From NCBI GenBank assembly GCA_030049455.1, contig JASIKV010000522.1, positions 1-17,710 of the forward strand: DNA of 17,710 nucleotides. Direction: 5' to 3'. The stretch comes from Terriglobia bacterium (GTDB taxonomy: Bacteria; Acidobacteriota; Terriglobia; UBA7540). The position numbers and the translations under genes were made by a program. The notes beneath the pieces are model-generated. The model searched no databases. It was given only the letters and a program-made list of their open reading frames with translations, and was not told where the DNA came from. Shown piece after piece: positions 6,810 through 16,683 of this stretch; position 1 is the stretch's first letter; every line of letters begins with the position of its first letter.

Positions 6810-9800
6810 ATGAGTCCGTCACGGATATTCATCCTTCGGCCAATCGCAACGTCACTCCTGATGTTCGCCATCTTTTTGGCGGGGGGTGTGGGGTTCTTTC
6901 AATTGCCGGTTTCAGCGCTGCCGGAGGTGGATTATCCGACGATTCAGGTCATTACCTTTTATCCCGGCGCCAGCCCCGACGTGATGGCGTCATCGGTCAC
7001 GGCGCCGCTGGAGCGCCAGTTCGGCCAGGTGCCGGGACTGCAGCAGATGACCTCGACCAGCTCGAGCGGCAGCTCCATCATCACTCTCGAATTCAATCTC
7101 AATCTCAACATTGACGTGGCTGAGCAGGAAGTGCAGGAGTCGATTAACGCGGCGGGAACCTACTTGCCTCCCGACCTGCCCACTCCCCCGATTTACAGCA
7201 AGAGCAACCCCGCCGACGCGCCGGTCCTGACCCTGGCGCTCAGCTCCGGCACGCTGCCCCTGCCCAAGGTGGAAGACCTTGCGGATACCCGCCTGGCGCC
7301 CAAGATTTCACAGTTGCCGGGAGTGGGTCTAGTGAGCATCAGCGGCGGACAGAAACCCGCCGTGCGCATTCGCGCTAATCCCACGCTGATGGCCTCCTAT
7401 GGAATCAATCTGGAGGATCTTCGCAACGCCATCGTCTCCGCCAATGTGGACCAGGCGAAAGGCAGCTTTGACGGCCCGCAGCAGAATTATCAAATCGGCG
7501 CCAACGATCAATTGATTTCCAGCGACGATTATCGCCCGATGATTGTGGCTTATCGCAACGGCGCGCCGGTGAACCTGACCGATGTGGCCAAGGTTGAAGA
7601 TGACGTCGAAAACGTCAACCAGGCCGCGTGGATGAATGACCAGCCGGCCGTCATCGTCAACATCCAGCGCCAGCCCGGGGCAAATGTCATCGCTGTGGTG
7701 GACCGCATCAAGGCCCTGCTCGATCAGCTCACCAAATCCCTGCCGAGCTCGGTGAAGGTGACCACCCTCACCGACCGCACCGTCACCATTCGCGCCTCCG
7801 TCCACGACGTGGAGTTTGAATTGATGCTCACCGTCGCCCTGGTGGTGATGGTGATTTTCCTTTTTTTGCGCAACCTCGCCGCCACGATCATTCCCAGCTT
7901 CGCCGTACCCTTGTCGCTGGTGGGAACTTTCGGAGTGATGTACCTCCTCGGTTACAGCTTGAACAACCTGAGCCTGATGGCCCTGACCATTTCCACCGGC
8001 TTCGTCGTGGATGACGCCATCGTGATGATCGAAAACATCACGCGCTACATTGAGGAAGGCGAGTCGCCGCTGCAGGCGGCGCTGAAAGGCTCGGCGCAAA
8101 TCGGCTTCACCATCGTGTCCCTGACGATTTCGCTCATCGCCGTGCTGATTCCGCTTCTTTTCATGGGCGACATCGTGGGCCGGCTCTTCCGTGAATTCGC
8201 CGTAACCCTGGCCGTGACCATTCTGGTGTCCGCGGTTGTTTCGCTTACCCTTACTCCCATGATGTGCTCGAAGCTGCTCAAGCACTCGCCGGAAGCCGAG
8301 CAAACCCGCTTCTACCGCGTGACCGAAGCAGGTTGGAAGGCCGTCATCGATTTTTATGACCGCACCCTTCAGATCGTTCTGCGGCATCAGACCCTCACAC
8401 TGCTTGTGGCCTTCGCAACCCTGGTCCTGACCGTCGTGCTCTACATCATGGTTCCCAAGGGATTTTTCCCCATTCAAGATACGGGCGTCATTCAGGGAAT
8501 CTCCGAGGCCTCTGAGACCATTTCCTTTCCTGAAATGTCCGACTTGCAGCAGCAACTCGGGAAGATCATTTTGAAGGATCCGGCTGTGGACAGCCTGTCA
8601 TCGTTCATCGGGGTTGATGGAACCAATACCACGCTGAACAGCGGGCGGATTCTGATCAATTTAAAGCCCATCGAGGAGCGCAAAACCAGCGCGGATGACG
8701 TCATCCGGCGGTTGCAGCCGGAATTGGCGCGCGTGGCAGGCATCACCCTGTTCATGCAGCCCGTTCAGGACATTACCGTGGAAGACCGGGTCAGCCGGAC
8801 GGAATTCCAGTACACCCTGGAAGACCCGAATTCGGATGAGCTGTACGAGTTTGCCCCCCGCATGATGGAAAAGTTGAAGGAGTCCCCCTTGCTTCGCGAC
8901 GTGGCCAGCGATCAGGAAGTGGGCGGACTGGCCACCAAGCTGGTGTTTGACCGCAGCACTGCATATCGCCTCGGCATCTCACCCTCCACCATCGACCAAA
9001 CGCTCTACGACGCTTACGGACAGCGCGAGGTTTCGACTATTTACACCCAATTGAATCAATACCACGTGGTTTTGGAGGTGGATCCCGAGTACCGGCAGAG
9101 TCCCCTCAATTTGCGTGACCTCTTCATTCGCACCGGCATGGCCAACAACACGGCGGGCTCTTCGGGATTGGTTTCCGGCGGATCGGCGTCCACGCAGTTG
9201 TATGGTCCCACCAGCTCGCTGACCGCCGCCACCACCAGCCTGTCCAATTCCACGGGGTCCGCGGCCGCGAATACGACCATCGCATCGGACAATGCATTTG
9301 GCGGGATTCAAATCGCCTCCACGACGCAATACCCCAACGGCGGGCAGGTTCCACTGGGGGCGATTACTCACGTGGAAGAGACCAATGTCCCGCTCACCGT
9401 CAATCATCAGGGCCAGTTCCCGGTGGTCACGCTTTCCTTCAACCTTGCTCCCAACGCATCGCTGGGAGACGCCATTGAGGCGGTGAACAAGGTGAAATCA
9501 GAAAGCCGTATGCCCCCGGCCGTGGAGGCGGCCTTCCAGGGGACAGCCGCTTCGTTTCTCGCCTCGCTTTCCAATGAGCCCGTGCTAATTCTTGCTGCGC
9601 TCATTACGGTTTATATCGTTCTGGGAGTTCTTTACGAGAGTTACATCCACCCCATCACCATCCTCTCAACCCTGCCTTCCGCCGGCGTGGGAGCCTTGCT
9701 CTCCCTCATGATTGTGAAGACCGATTTCAGCGTGATTGCTCTAATAGGTCTCGTGTTGCTGATTGGCATTGTGAAGAAGAACGGAATCATGATGATCGAC

Positions 9801-10115
9801 TTTGCTCTGGAGGCCGAGCGCAAGGAAGGGATGACCGCCGTCAATGCCATCTACCAGGCGTGCCTGCTGCGCTTCCGGCCGATTATGATGACCACCATGG
9901 CGGCGCTGCTGGGCGGCGTCCCGCTGGCTTTGGGCACCGGCATGGGCTCGGAATTGCGCCGTCCTTTGGGAATTACCATGGTGGGCGGCCTGCTGCTGAG
10001 CCAGTTGCTGACCCTTTATACGACCCCGGTCATTTATCTTTGGTTCGATCGCCTGGGCGAACGCTTCTCCAAAAAGCGCGGCGCGGGTGGACCAGAACCG
10101 GCGATGGCGGAGTAG
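6810..10115 (+). CDS. mdtB: RND multidrug efflux pump subunit, MdtB-like (HAE-1 family)
   Basis: A 1101-residue inner-membrane proton-driven exporter. TM1 is near residues 10-30 after a short cytoplasmic start; two large periplasmic loops flank TM2-6 and TM8-12. The TM4 proton relay is intact ([14 protein letters not shown]401/D402, equivalent to AcrB D407/D408), as is the TM10 lysine ([14 protein letters not shown]990 before N991). The TM7 entry [12 protein letters not shown] and the C-terminal [12 protein letters not shown] are typical. TTGAGGA sits before the ATG. Unusual: after RDLFIRTG a Ser/Thr/Gly/Ala-rich stretch of roughly 60 residues (about 777-842) is inserted before GGQVPLGAI, where relatives have a short loop; this explains the excess over the usual 1020-1050 residues. 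In E. coli, MdtB and MdtC form a heterotrimer; the same is likely with the next gene. Confidence 0.96.
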   Translation: MSPSRIFILRPIATSLLMFAIFLAGGVGFFQLPVSALPEVDYPTIQVITFYPGASPDVMASSVTAPLERQFGQVPGLQQMTSTSSSGSSIITLEFNLNLNIDVAEQEVQESINAAGTYLPPDLPTPPIYSKSNPADAPVLTLALSSGTLPLPKVEDLADTRLAPKISQLPGVGLVSISGGQKPAVRIRANPTLMASYGINLEDLRNAIVSANVDQAKGSFDGPQQNYQIGANDQLISSDDYRPMIVAYRNGAPVNLTDVAKVEDDVENVNQAAWMNDQPAVIVNIQRQPGANVIAVVDRIKALLDQLTKSLPSSVKVTTLTDRTVTIRASVHDVEFELMLTVALVVMVIFLFLRNLAATIIPSFAVPLSLVGTFGVMYLLGYSLNNLSLMALTISTGFVVDDAIVMIENITRYIEEGESPLQAALKGSAQIGFTIVSLTISLIAVLIPLLFMGDIVGRLFREFAVTLAVTILVSAVVSLTLTPMMCSKLLKHSPEAEQTRFYRVTEAGWKAVIDFYDRTLQIVLRHQTLTLLVAFATLVLTVVLYIMVPKGFFPIQDTGVIQGISEASETISFPEMSDLQQQLGKIILKDPAVDSLSSFIGVDGTNTTLNSGRILINLKPIEERKTSADDVIRRLQPELARVAGITLFMQPVQDITVEDRVSRTEFQYTLEDPNSDELYEFAPRMMEKLKESPLLRDVASDQEVGGLATKLVFDRSTAYRLGISPSTIDQTLYDAYGQREVSTIYTQLNQYHVVLEVDPEYRQSPLNLRDLFIRTGMANNTAGSSGLVSGGSASTQLYGPTSSLTAATTSLSNSTGSAAANTTIASDNAFGGIQIASTTQYPNGGQVPLGAITHVEETNVPLTVNHQGQFPVVTLSFNLAPNASLGDAIEAVNKVKSESRMPPAVEAAFQGTAASFLASLSNEPVLILAALITVYIVLGVLYESYIHPITILSTLPSAGVGALLSLMIVKTDFSVIALIGLVLLIGIVKKNGIMMIDFALEAERKEGMTAVNAIYQACLLRFRPIMMTTMAALLGGVPLALGTGMGSELRRPLGITMVGGLLLSQLLTLYTTPVIYLWFDRLGERFSKKRGAGGPEPAMAE

Positions 10116-10142
10116 GGGCTTGCCATGGCGAGCTCCCGGGGC

Positions 10143-10154
10143 GGCCGATAGGCC
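10143..10154 (+). other. Short GC-rich hairpin between the two pump genes
   Basis: GGCC-GATA-GGCC with one further C-G pair outside, in the 68-base gap between the two RND genes. A tetraloop stem without a T-run, so not a normal terminator. It may tune mRNA stability or expression ratio within the operon. Confidence 0.3.
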
Positions 10155-10183
10155 GGCGCCACATTGAGTGAATTTGGATTTCG

Positions 10184-13100
10184 ATGAATATCTCTGAACC
10201 ATTCATCCGCCGCCCGATTGCCACCACGCTTCTGGTGGTGGCAGTGTTTCTGGCCGGAGCGGTGGCGTTTCGCCTGCTTCCCGTGTCGCCCCTGCCGCAA
10301 GTGGATTACCCCACGATTTCCGTCAGCGCCAGCCTGCCCGGGGCAAGCCCGGAGATTATGGCGTCGTCGGTGGCCACGCCTCTCGAGCGGCAGTTCGGGC
10401 GCATCGCTTCGGTCACGGAGATGACCTCTTCGAGTTCTCTGGGAAGCTCCAGTGTCACCCTGCAATTCAGTCTGGACCGGAATATCGACGCGGCGGCGCG
10501 CGACGTGCAGGCCTCCATCAATGCCGCGCGCGGATATCTTCCCACCAATCTTCCCCAGAACCCGACGTACCGGAAGGTGAATCCGGCGGATTCGCCGATC
10601 CTCATCATCGCTCTGACCTCCGACATCCTGACCAAGAGCCAGATTTACGACTACGCCTCGACGATCATGGCGCAGAAGCTGTCACAGGTAAACGGCGTGG
10701 GACAGGTCTTTGTGGGCGGTGGAGCGCTGCCGGGGGTTCGGGTGCTGCTGAACCCCGACCTGCTCAACAAGTACGGCATCGGCTTGGAAGCCGTGCGCGG
10801 GGTGCTCAACAATGCCAATTCCAACGAGCCCAAGGGTTATTTTTCTGACGGGAACACCACCTGGCAGGTGGCGGCTAACGATCAGCTCTTTAATGCGGAG
10901 GATTATCGCCCGCTGATCGTGGCTTATCGCAGGGGATTGCCCGTGCGTCTTTCCGACATTGCGAATGTGGAGCCGGGTCCGCAGACGATCATGTCCTCCG
11001 GCTACACCAACGGCAAGCCCTCCATCATGCTGGTGGTCTTCCGCCAGCCGGGCGCGAACATTATCGACACCGTGGACCGCGTGCGGGCCATGCTGCCGCA
11101 GCTCAAGGCTGACATTCCCCCCACCATCGACACGCAGTACGCCATGGACCAGACTCAAACCATCCGTGCTTCGGTGCGCGATGTGGAGCGGACGCTCCTC
11201 ATCTCCGTTCTGCTGGTAATTCTGGTCGTCTTCGTGTTTCTGCGCAACGCGCGAAGCACTTTTATTCCCAGCATCGCCGTGCCCGTGTCCCTGGTCGGGA
11301 CCTTCGGCGTCATGTACATGCTGGGTTACAGCATTGACAACCTTTCATTGATGGCGCTGTGCATCTCCACGGGATTTGTAGTGGATGACGCCATCGTGGT
11401 GATTGAAAACATTTCGCGGTATCTCGAGAAGGGCATGGCGCCTTTCGAGGCGGCGATGGAGGGCGCGCGGGAAATTGGCTTTACGGTGCTCAGCATCAGC
11501 ATCTCCCTCGTTGCCGTGTTTATCCCCATCCTCTTGATGGGTGGAATCGTGGGCCGCCTGTTCCGCGAGTTCGCTGTCACTCTTTCCGCAGCAATTGTGG
11601 TTTCCCTGGTGGTGTCGCTTACCGCCACGCCTTCCATGTGCGCGCACCTGCTGGTTCAGCACGAGGAGCATGGAGCCCTTTACCGCGCTTCCGAACGCGC
11701 TTTCAATTGGATCGTCGCGATGTATGGGAAGACCCTCCGGGTCATCTTGTTCCGGGTCTATACACTCATGAGTCTCACCAACTCATCCCTCGCTTCCCTG
11801 TGGCGGAGGCACGGGAAAAGCGTGCGCGTGGCCCGCAGCTTGATTGGAATTGTGCTTGCCGTCCTGATGAACGCTTACCTTTTCTCTCATCTGACCCTTC
11901 CCATGGGTCCGTTTGCATTGCGCCTCGGCGCGATGCTGCTCGTACTGGCCGCCCTCTTTGGGCTGAGCATTCAGGAGTCTGGGGGCGCCGTGAAGGTGAC
12001 GCTCTCTTGCGCCTTTGTGACTTTTCTGAGTCTTGTCGCGGTGATAGTTATCAACGTCTACCTTTACGTATATGTCCCCAAGGGTTTTTTCCCCCAGCAG
12101 GATAATGGTCGCGTGATGGGATCGATTATCGCCGACCAGGATACCTCCTACCAGGCAATGGACAAGATCTTGCAGCAGATGGTTGACATCGTCAAAGACG
12201 ACCCGGCGGTCGACGCGGCCAGTGGATTTACGGGCGGCGGCGGGCCGGGCGGAGGGGCCATCAACCAGTCTCGCATGTTCATCAGCTTGAAGCCGATCAA
12301 CGAACGAAAGATCACCGCGGACCTGGTCATTGCCCGCCTGCGGCCGCAATTGGCCAAGGTCCCCGGCGCCACCCTCTATCTGCAATCTTCGCAGGACATC
12401 CGCGTGGGCGGACGCTCCAGCGCCGCACAATACCAGTTCACCATGCGCGGCGATAACCTGAAGGACCTGGACGTCTACGGTCCGCGCATGTTGCAGGAAT
12501 TGCGGACGGTCCCTCAAATTGTGGACGTGAATACAGACCAGCAGAACAGCGGGTTGCAAAGTTACGTGCAGGTTGACCGGGGGACGGCTGCCCGTTTCGG
12601 AATTTCTTCGCAGCTCGTCGATAATATCCTTTACGACGCGTTCGGAGAGCGCGAAGTCTCCACCATGTACACGCCCCTCAACCAGTATTACGTCATCATG
12701 GTTGTGGGGGACCAGTTCTGGCAAAATCCCCTGTATCTCAAACAGCTTTACGCCTCTGCGCCGGACGGCAAGGAAGTTCCCCTCAGCGCATTTGCACACT
12801 TCAGTTCCATCACCGCGCCGCTGGCTGTGAATCACCAGGGCCTTTCGCCCTCGGTCACCGTGTCGTTCAACCTCCAGCCGGGGGTGGCGCTGGGCGACGC
12901 CGCAGAGGCGATCATGGAGAAAGCCTCGGAGATCGGCTTGCCCTCCACCATTCATACCGGCTTTGCCGGAAATGCCCAGGCCTACGTGGATTCTCTTTCA
13001 AGTGAGCCTTTGTTGCTCGCCGCGGCGTTCATTTCCGTTTACCTGGTGCTGGGAATCCTCTACGAAAGTTACATCCATCCCGTCACCATTCTTTCCACCT

Positions 13101-13558
13101 TGCCTTCGGCGGGCGTCGGCGCGATGCTGGCGCTGATGCTTACCAGGACCGAACTCACCGTCATTGCCCTTATCGGAATTGTTCTGCTGATTGGAATCGT
13201 CAAGAAGAACGCTATTTTGATGATTGATTTTGCGCTGGCAGCCGAGCGGGGAGAGGGGAAATCACCCCGCGACGCGATTTACGAGGCGTGCCTGCTGCGC
13301 TTCCGCCCGATTCTGATGACCACCATGGCCGCCATGCTGGGCGCTGTGCCGCTCGCGCTCGGCACCGGCATGGGCTCGGAATTTCGCCGTCCCCTGGGTT
13401 ACGCCATCATCGGCGGGTTGGCGGTCAGCCAGTTGCTGACCCTCTACACGACTCCCGTTGTTTATCTCTATTTCGACAGCATTCAAAGTTGGTGGTATCG
13501 CGTTCGGGGGCTTGACCCCGAAGTTGCCAGGCGCCTGGCCACCGGCACGGAAGAATAA
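10184..13558 (+). CDS. mdtC: RND multidrug efflux pump subunit, MdtC-like, with extra membrane segments before TM7
   Basis: A 1124-residue paralogue of the preceding pump. It has MNISEPFIRRPIATTLL at the start, the TM4 relay [13 protein letters not shown] (D401/D402), the TM10 lysine GIVKKNAILMIDF (K1008 before N1009) and a typical C-terminus TTPVVYLYFDSI. It lacks the Ser/Thr-rich insertion of its partner. Instead, from Y514 (YGKTL) to V631 (VPKGFFPQQD) there are 117 residues where the partner has 32. The additional 85 or so include hydrophobic stretches near 550-570 and 578-597 in addition to TM7 itself (about 603-630), so two extra membrane passes are predicted, an even number that preserves topology. 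The reading frame is continuous and in-family on both sides. The Shine-Dalgarno is weak (GGA). It most likely assembles with the MdtB-like subunit. Confidence 0.95.
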   Translation: MNISEPFIRRPIATTLLVVAVFLAGAVAFRLLPVSPLPQVDYPTISVSASLPGASPEIMASSVATPLERQFGRIASVTEMTSSSSLGSSSVTLQFSLDRNIDAAARDVQASINAARGYLPTNLPQNPTYRKVNPADSPILIIALTSDILTKSQIYDYASTIMAQKLSQVNGVGQVFVGGGALPGVRVLLNPDLLNKYGIGLEAVRGVLNNANSNEPKGYFSDGNTTWQVAANDQLFNAEDYRPLIVAYRRGLPVRLSDIANVEPGPQTIMSSGYTNGKPSIMLVVFRQPGANIIDTVDRVRAMLPQLKADIPPTIDTQYAMDQTQTIRASVRDVERTLLISVLLVILVVFVFLRNARSTFIPSIAVPVSLVGTFGVMYMLGYSIDNLSLMALCISTGFVVDDAIVVIENISRYLEKGMAPFEAAMEGAREIGFTVLSISISLVAVFIPILLMGGIVGRLFREFAVTLSAAIVVSLVVSLTATPSMCAHLLVQHEEHGALYRASERAFNWIVAMYGKTLRVILFRVYTLMSLTNSSLASLWRRHGKSVRVARSLIGIVLAVLMNAYLFSHLTLPMGPFALRLGAMLLVLAALFGLSIQESGGAVKVTLSCAFVTFLSLVAVIVINVYLYVYVPKGFFPQQDNGRVMGSIIADQDTSYQAMDKILQQMVDIVKDDPAVDAASGFTGGGGPGGGAINQSRMFISLKPINERKITADLVIARLRPQLAKVPGATLYLQSSQDIRVGGRSSAAQYQFTMRGDNLKDLDVYGPRMLQELRTVPQIVDVNTDQQNSGLQSYVQVDRGTAARFGISSQLVDNILYDAFGEREVSTMYTPLNQYYVIMVVGDQFWQNPLYLKQLYASAPDGKEVPLSAFAHFSSITAPLAVNHQGLSPSVTVSFNLQPGVALGDAAEAIMEKASEIGLPSTIHTGFAGNAQAYVDSLSSEPLLLAAAFISVYLVLGILYESYIHPVTILSTLPSAGVGAMLALMLTRTELTVIALIGIVLLIGIVKKNAILMIDFALAAERGEGKSPRDAIYEACLLRFRPILMTTMAAMLGAVPLALGTGMGSEFRRPLGYAIIGGLAVSQLLTLYTTPVVYLYFDSIQSWWYRVRGLDPEVARRLATGTEE

Positions 13559-13563
13559 AACTT

Positions 13564-15048
13564 ATGATCAAGCGTTCATTCTGCTTTTTGATGACGGCAG
13601 CCTGCCTTTTGCTTTCCTCTTGTATGGTGGGTCCGAAATACAGCAAGCCGCCCGCTTCCGCTCCGCCGGCCTACAAGGAAATGCCGCCGGATAATTCCCC
13701 CCAGGCCTCCGAATGGAAAACCGCCCAGCCCAGTGACGCCATGGGGCGCGGAAAGTGGTGGGAGATTTACAACGATCCGGAGCTGAACAACTTGGAAGAG
13801 GAGATCAGCCTTTCCAACCAGAACATCAAGATGATGGAGGCGCAATTCCGGGAGGCGAAGTTTGCCGTGCGCATTGCGCATTCGGCGCTCTATCCCTCCG
13901 TGGCGGTCGCGCCCACCATCGTCAACTCGCGAACTTCCTCAAATCTCGGGAACAGCAATAACACAAACCTCGGCACGATCACCACCACCTACGACTTGCC
14001 GCTTAGTGTCTCTTGGGAAGCCGATGCCTGGGGAAGCATCCGGCGCAGCATCACGTCGAGCGCGGCGGCGGCGCAATTGAGCGACGCCCAGCTTGAAAAC
14101 GCCCGGCTTTCGTACCAGGGCGAGCTTGCCGAAGATTATTTTGAGTTGCGGGGCACGGACGGCGAAAAAGAACTGCTCGAGACCACGGTGAAATCCTACG
14201 AAGAGTACCTGAAACTGACTCAGGACCGCTTCAACAGCGGAGTGGCGTCGGGCTCCGACGTGGCCCAGGCGCAGACGCAGCTTGAAACCACCCGCGCGCA
14301 ATTGATCGACTATGAAGTTGCGCGCGCGCAATACGAGCATGCCATCGCCGTTCTGGCGGGCAAAGCTCCCTCCGAGGTCTCGATTTCCTACTCTCCGATT
14401 AAGATTACTCCTCCGCCCGTGCCCGTGGGATTGCCCTCGCAATTGCTCGAACGCCGGCCGGATATCGCCGCAGCGGAGCGCCAGATGGCCGAAGCCAATG
14501 AGCAGATCGGTATCGCCAAGGCCGCGTATTACCCCCTCATCGGCCTGACCACCAGCAACGCGCCCTTCGGATTGGAAAGCACCTCGTTCGTGCACTGGCT
14601 TACCTGGCCCAGCCGCTTCTGGTCCGTCGGCCCGGGCCTTTCCGAAACCATCTACGACGCCGGCAAGCGCCGCGCAACCCTCAATCAATCCGTCGCCGCC
14701 TACGATGCGACGGTGGCCAACTACCGCCAAACCGTCCTTACTGCTTTCCAGGCAGTCGAAGATAACCTGGCGGCGTTGCGCGTCCTTGAGAACGAAGCGA
14801 AAGCGGAGGATGTGGCCGTTCAGGCTGCCCAGAATGCCCTGGATATTTCCACTTACCAATACAAAGCCGGAACCGTCAATTATCTCACCGTAATCACCGA
14901 GCAGGCCATTCTGCTTTCGGACCAGGTTCAGGCCCTCAGCATCCTGACTCGACGCATGAGCTCCAGCGTTCTTCTGATTGAAGCACTGGGTGGCGGCTGG
15001 GATACTTCCAAGCTTCCCACCATCAAAGAGGTTTCAAACGGAAGGTAG
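13564..15048 (+). CDS. RND efflux outer-membrane channel lipoprotein, NodT/OprM-type TolC family
   Basis: A 494-residue outer-membrane factor that completes the tripartite pump. A lipoprotein signal peptide ends in the lipobox LSSC with acylated C20; the following residue is Met, not Asp, consistent with outer-membrane sorting. MVGPKYSKP after the cysteine is the NodT-family opening. Two OEP repeats follow, with long coiled-coil helices; the family-typical ERRPDIAAAERQMAEANEQI begins at residue 296. The C-terminal half ends in the second OEP repeat (YQYKAGTVNYLTVITEQ). The start codon is 5 bases after the pump stop, with GGAAG overlapping the upstream coding end, so it is co-transcribed. It accepts export substrate from the adaptor-pump complex and opens to the outside. 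Confidence 0.95.
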   Translation: MIKRSFCFLMTAACLLLSSCMVGPKYSKPPASAPPAYKEMPPDNSPQASEWKTAQPSDAMGRGKWWEIYNDPELNNLEEEISLSNQNIKMMEAQFREAKFAVRIAHSALYPSVAVAPTIVNSRTSSNLGNSNNTNLGTITTTYDLPLSVSWEADAWGSIRRSITSSAAAAQLSDAQLENARLSYQGELAEDYFELRGTDGEKELLETTVKSYEEYLKLTQDRFNSGVASGSDVAQAQTQLETTRAQLIDYEVARAQYEHAIAVLAGKAPSEVSISYSPIKITPPPVPVGLPSQLLERRPDIAAAERQMAEANEQIGIAKAAYYPLIGLTTSNAPFGLESTSFVHWLTWPSRFWSVGPGLSETIYDAGKRRATLNQSVAAYDATVANYRQTVLTAFQAVEDNLAALRVLENEAKAEDVAVQAAQNALDISTYQYKAGTVNYLTVITEQAILLSDQVQALSILTRRMSSSVLLIEALGGGWDTSKLPTIKEVSNGR

Positions 15049-15071
15049 ATGGGGCAGGCCCTGAATCTTCT

Positions 15072-15089
15072 GCAAAGGGCTTACTTTGC
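15072..15089. terminator. Weak hairpin between convergent genes, possible bidirectional terminator
   Basis: GCAAAG-6-CTTTGC lies in the 32-base space between the channel gene and the convergent ABC permease, overlapping the permease stop codon. The stem is only six pairs and no T-run follows on either strand, so intrinsic termination would be poor. It is listed because it is the only structure at this convergent junction. Confidence 0.25.
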
Positions 15090-15929
15090 CAGATTGGGAT
15101 AAAGCTTCCCAGCGAGCCCAGCCAGCACCAGGACCGACAGGGCGAGGATTGCGAAGTCCATTCCCAGTCCGAAAATCGTTTTCCCGCCGCGAATCATCAT
15201 CGCGCGCATCGCATCAACCTCGTAGGTTAGCGGATTCAACCATGCAATGACCTTCAGCCAGCCGGGCATGATGGCAATCGGATAGATGGCATTGCTGGCG
15301 AAGAAAAGCGGCATGGTCAATACTTGGCCGATTCCCATAAAGCGCTCGCGCGTGCGGACGATGCAGGCGATGATCAGCGAAAGCGTGGAGAACGTCGCCG
15401 CGCCCAGAAGAATTGCCAGCGCCACACCCGCCAGCATGCCGGCGCGCCAATTGATCGCCACGCCCAGCAGCCAGGCGAGCGCGTAAACAGCCACGCCCTG
15501 CGAGAGCCCGCGCACGCCGCCGGACAGCGCCTTACCGAACACCAGCGCCACGCGCGGCGCCGGGCTGACCAGCAGTTTGTGAACAATGCCCAGGTCGCGT
15601 TCCCAAATCACCGCGATGCCGTAGAAGATTCCGATAAAGAGGACGCTCTGCGCGAGCACGCCGGGAGCCAGAAAATCCAAATACCGCATGGAGCTGCCCG
15701 TGGGAATGGCCCGCACACGCGAAAATACTTCGCCGAACACCGCGAGCCACAGCATCGGCTGGAGCGCGCGCGTGGCCAGCTCCGTCGGATCGTGGCGCAG
15801 CTTGCGCATCTCCATCTCCGTCAGCGCCAGGCACTGTCGCAGGAAGGCTGCCGCGCGATTCTGCTGCCGCAGGGCAGGCGGCGCCTCATCCGCGGCGCGC
15901 GATAGAGCGTCGAGTTCGGGAGATTTCAC
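15081..15929 (-). CDS. ABC-2 type transporter permease, DrrB-like
   Basis: A 282-residue inner-membrane exporter subunit with about six hydrophobic segments. A soluble N-terminal tail (1-50) precedes TM1 near 56-70. The ABC-2 signature region LFFASNAIYPIAIMPGWLK (208-226) followed by LNPLTYEVDAMRAMM (231-245) is characteristic of DrrB/NodJ-type permeases. The start is GTG at 15929-15927 with a strong GGAGGA about 5-10 bases before it. This gives a 44-base overlap with the ATPase gene, so the two are translationally coupled. It pairs with the adjacent DrrA-like ATPase; the substrate (hydrophobic drug, lipid or glycolipid) is not deducible. The closeness of the convergent efflux operon is suggestive only. 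Confidence 0.93.
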   Translation of the reverse strand: MKSPELDALSRAADEAPPALRQQNRAAAFLRQCLALTEMEMRKLRHDPTELATRALQPMLWLAVFGEVFSRVRAIPTGSSMRYLDFLAPGVLAQSVLFIGIFYGIAVIWERDLGIVHKLLVSPAPRVALVFGKALSGGVRGLSQGVAVYALAWLLGVAINWRAGMLAGVALAILLGAATFSTLSLIIACIVRTRERFMGIGQVLTMPLFFASNAIYPIAIMPGWLKVIAWLNPLTYEVDAMRAMMIRGGKTIFGLGMDFAILALSVLVLAGLAGKLYPNLAK

Positions 15930-16683
15930 GAAAGTCTCCTCCGCTTTCCAGTTCGTGTCCAGTGAAGTGGGCGAAAACTTCGTCCAGCGTCGCTTCCGGC
16001 TTGCCGATGGACGCCTTCAAATCCTGAGGCCGTCCCAGCGCCGACACCCGCCCCAGGTTCATGATGGCCACTCGTCCGCACAGGTGGTCCGCCTCTTCCA
16101 TAAAATGCGTCGTCAGGAAAACCGTCATTTGGAATTCACCGGCCAGGGATTTCACATGCTGCCAAACGGTTTGCCGGGCCAGCGGATCGAGCCCCACGGT
16201 CGGTTCATCCAGAAAAAGCACCTGGGGCCGATGCAGCATGGCCAGCGCGATTTCGAGCCGTCGCATCATTCCTCCCGAGTATCCGCGCACCATGCGTTCG
16301 GCTGCGTCCTCGAGACCCACGAACTCCAGCGCGGCGGCAATGCGCGACTCGCGCTCGGAACGCGGCACACCGTAAAGCTTGGCAAAGATCAGCAGGTTCT
16401 CGTATCCTGTCAGCGTGCCGTCCACGGAAACGAGCTGGGGGACGTATCCGATAGCCTCGCGCACGCGCGCCGGCTGGCGCTGAACGTCGAAGCCCGCCAC
16501 GGTCGCGCGGCCCGACGTGGGCGGCAGCAACGTGGTGAGCATTTTGATGACGGTGGTTTTCCCTGCGCCGTTCGGCCCAAGCAGGCCGAAGATTTCACCG
16601 GCCGCGACGGATAGGTTTACTCCATCCACTGCCGTCAGGTCTCCATAGCGCCGTGTGAGCGCCTGGGTTTCAAGAATGTTCAT
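15886..16683 (-). CDS. ABC transporter ATP-binding protein, DrrA-like
   Basis: A 265-residue ATPase energising the adjacent ABC-2 permease. Walker A is GPNGAGKTT (36-44), the Q-loop is Q83 in YVPQ, the signature is YSGGM (135-139), Walker B is VLFLDEP (155-161), the D-loop is VGLDP and the switch histidine is H193 in LTTHFMEEAD. The C-terminal extension (ATLDEVFAHFTGHELESGGD) is the DrrA/CcmA-type tail. The ATG at 16683 gives the normal family N-terminus, but no good Shine-Dalgarno lies immediately before it (a GGAG is 18 bases away). It may depend on translation of a short upstream frame that overlaps its start. The family call is secure; drug resistance is not demonstrated by the sequence. 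Confidence 0.95.
   Translation of the reverse strand: MNILETQALTRRYGDLTAVDGVNLSVAAGEIFGLLGPNGAGKTTVIKMLTTLLPPTSGRATVAGFDVQRQPARVREAIGYVPQLVSVDGTLTGYENLLIFAKLYGVPRSERESRIAAALEFVGLEDAAERMVRGYSGGMMRRLEIALAMLHRPQVLFLDEPTVGLDPLARQTVWQHVKSLAGEFQMTVFLTTHFMEEADHLCGRVAIMNLGRVSALGRPQDLKASIGKPEATLDEVFAHFTGHELESGGDFREISRTRRSIARRG

Noticed and set aside
7329..8555. Long antisense open frame (408 codons) opposite the first RND pump gene
   Set aside because: His/Gly/Asp-rich composition is typical of the complement of GC-rich codons; no domain is recognisable and the sense-strand gene is unambiguous.
11720..12076. Frameshift or gene fusion as explanation for the long segment in the second pump
   Set aside because: The reading frame is continuous, flanks match the family without loss of residues, and the extra segment is itself well-formed hydrophobic helices, so an in-frame insertion fits better.
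11783..12955. Long antisense open frame (390 codons) opposite the second RND pump gene
   Set aside because: Same compositional artefact; the sense strand keeps conserved RND motifs throughout. It does span the insertion, but the sense-strand hydrophobic pattern there is convincing.
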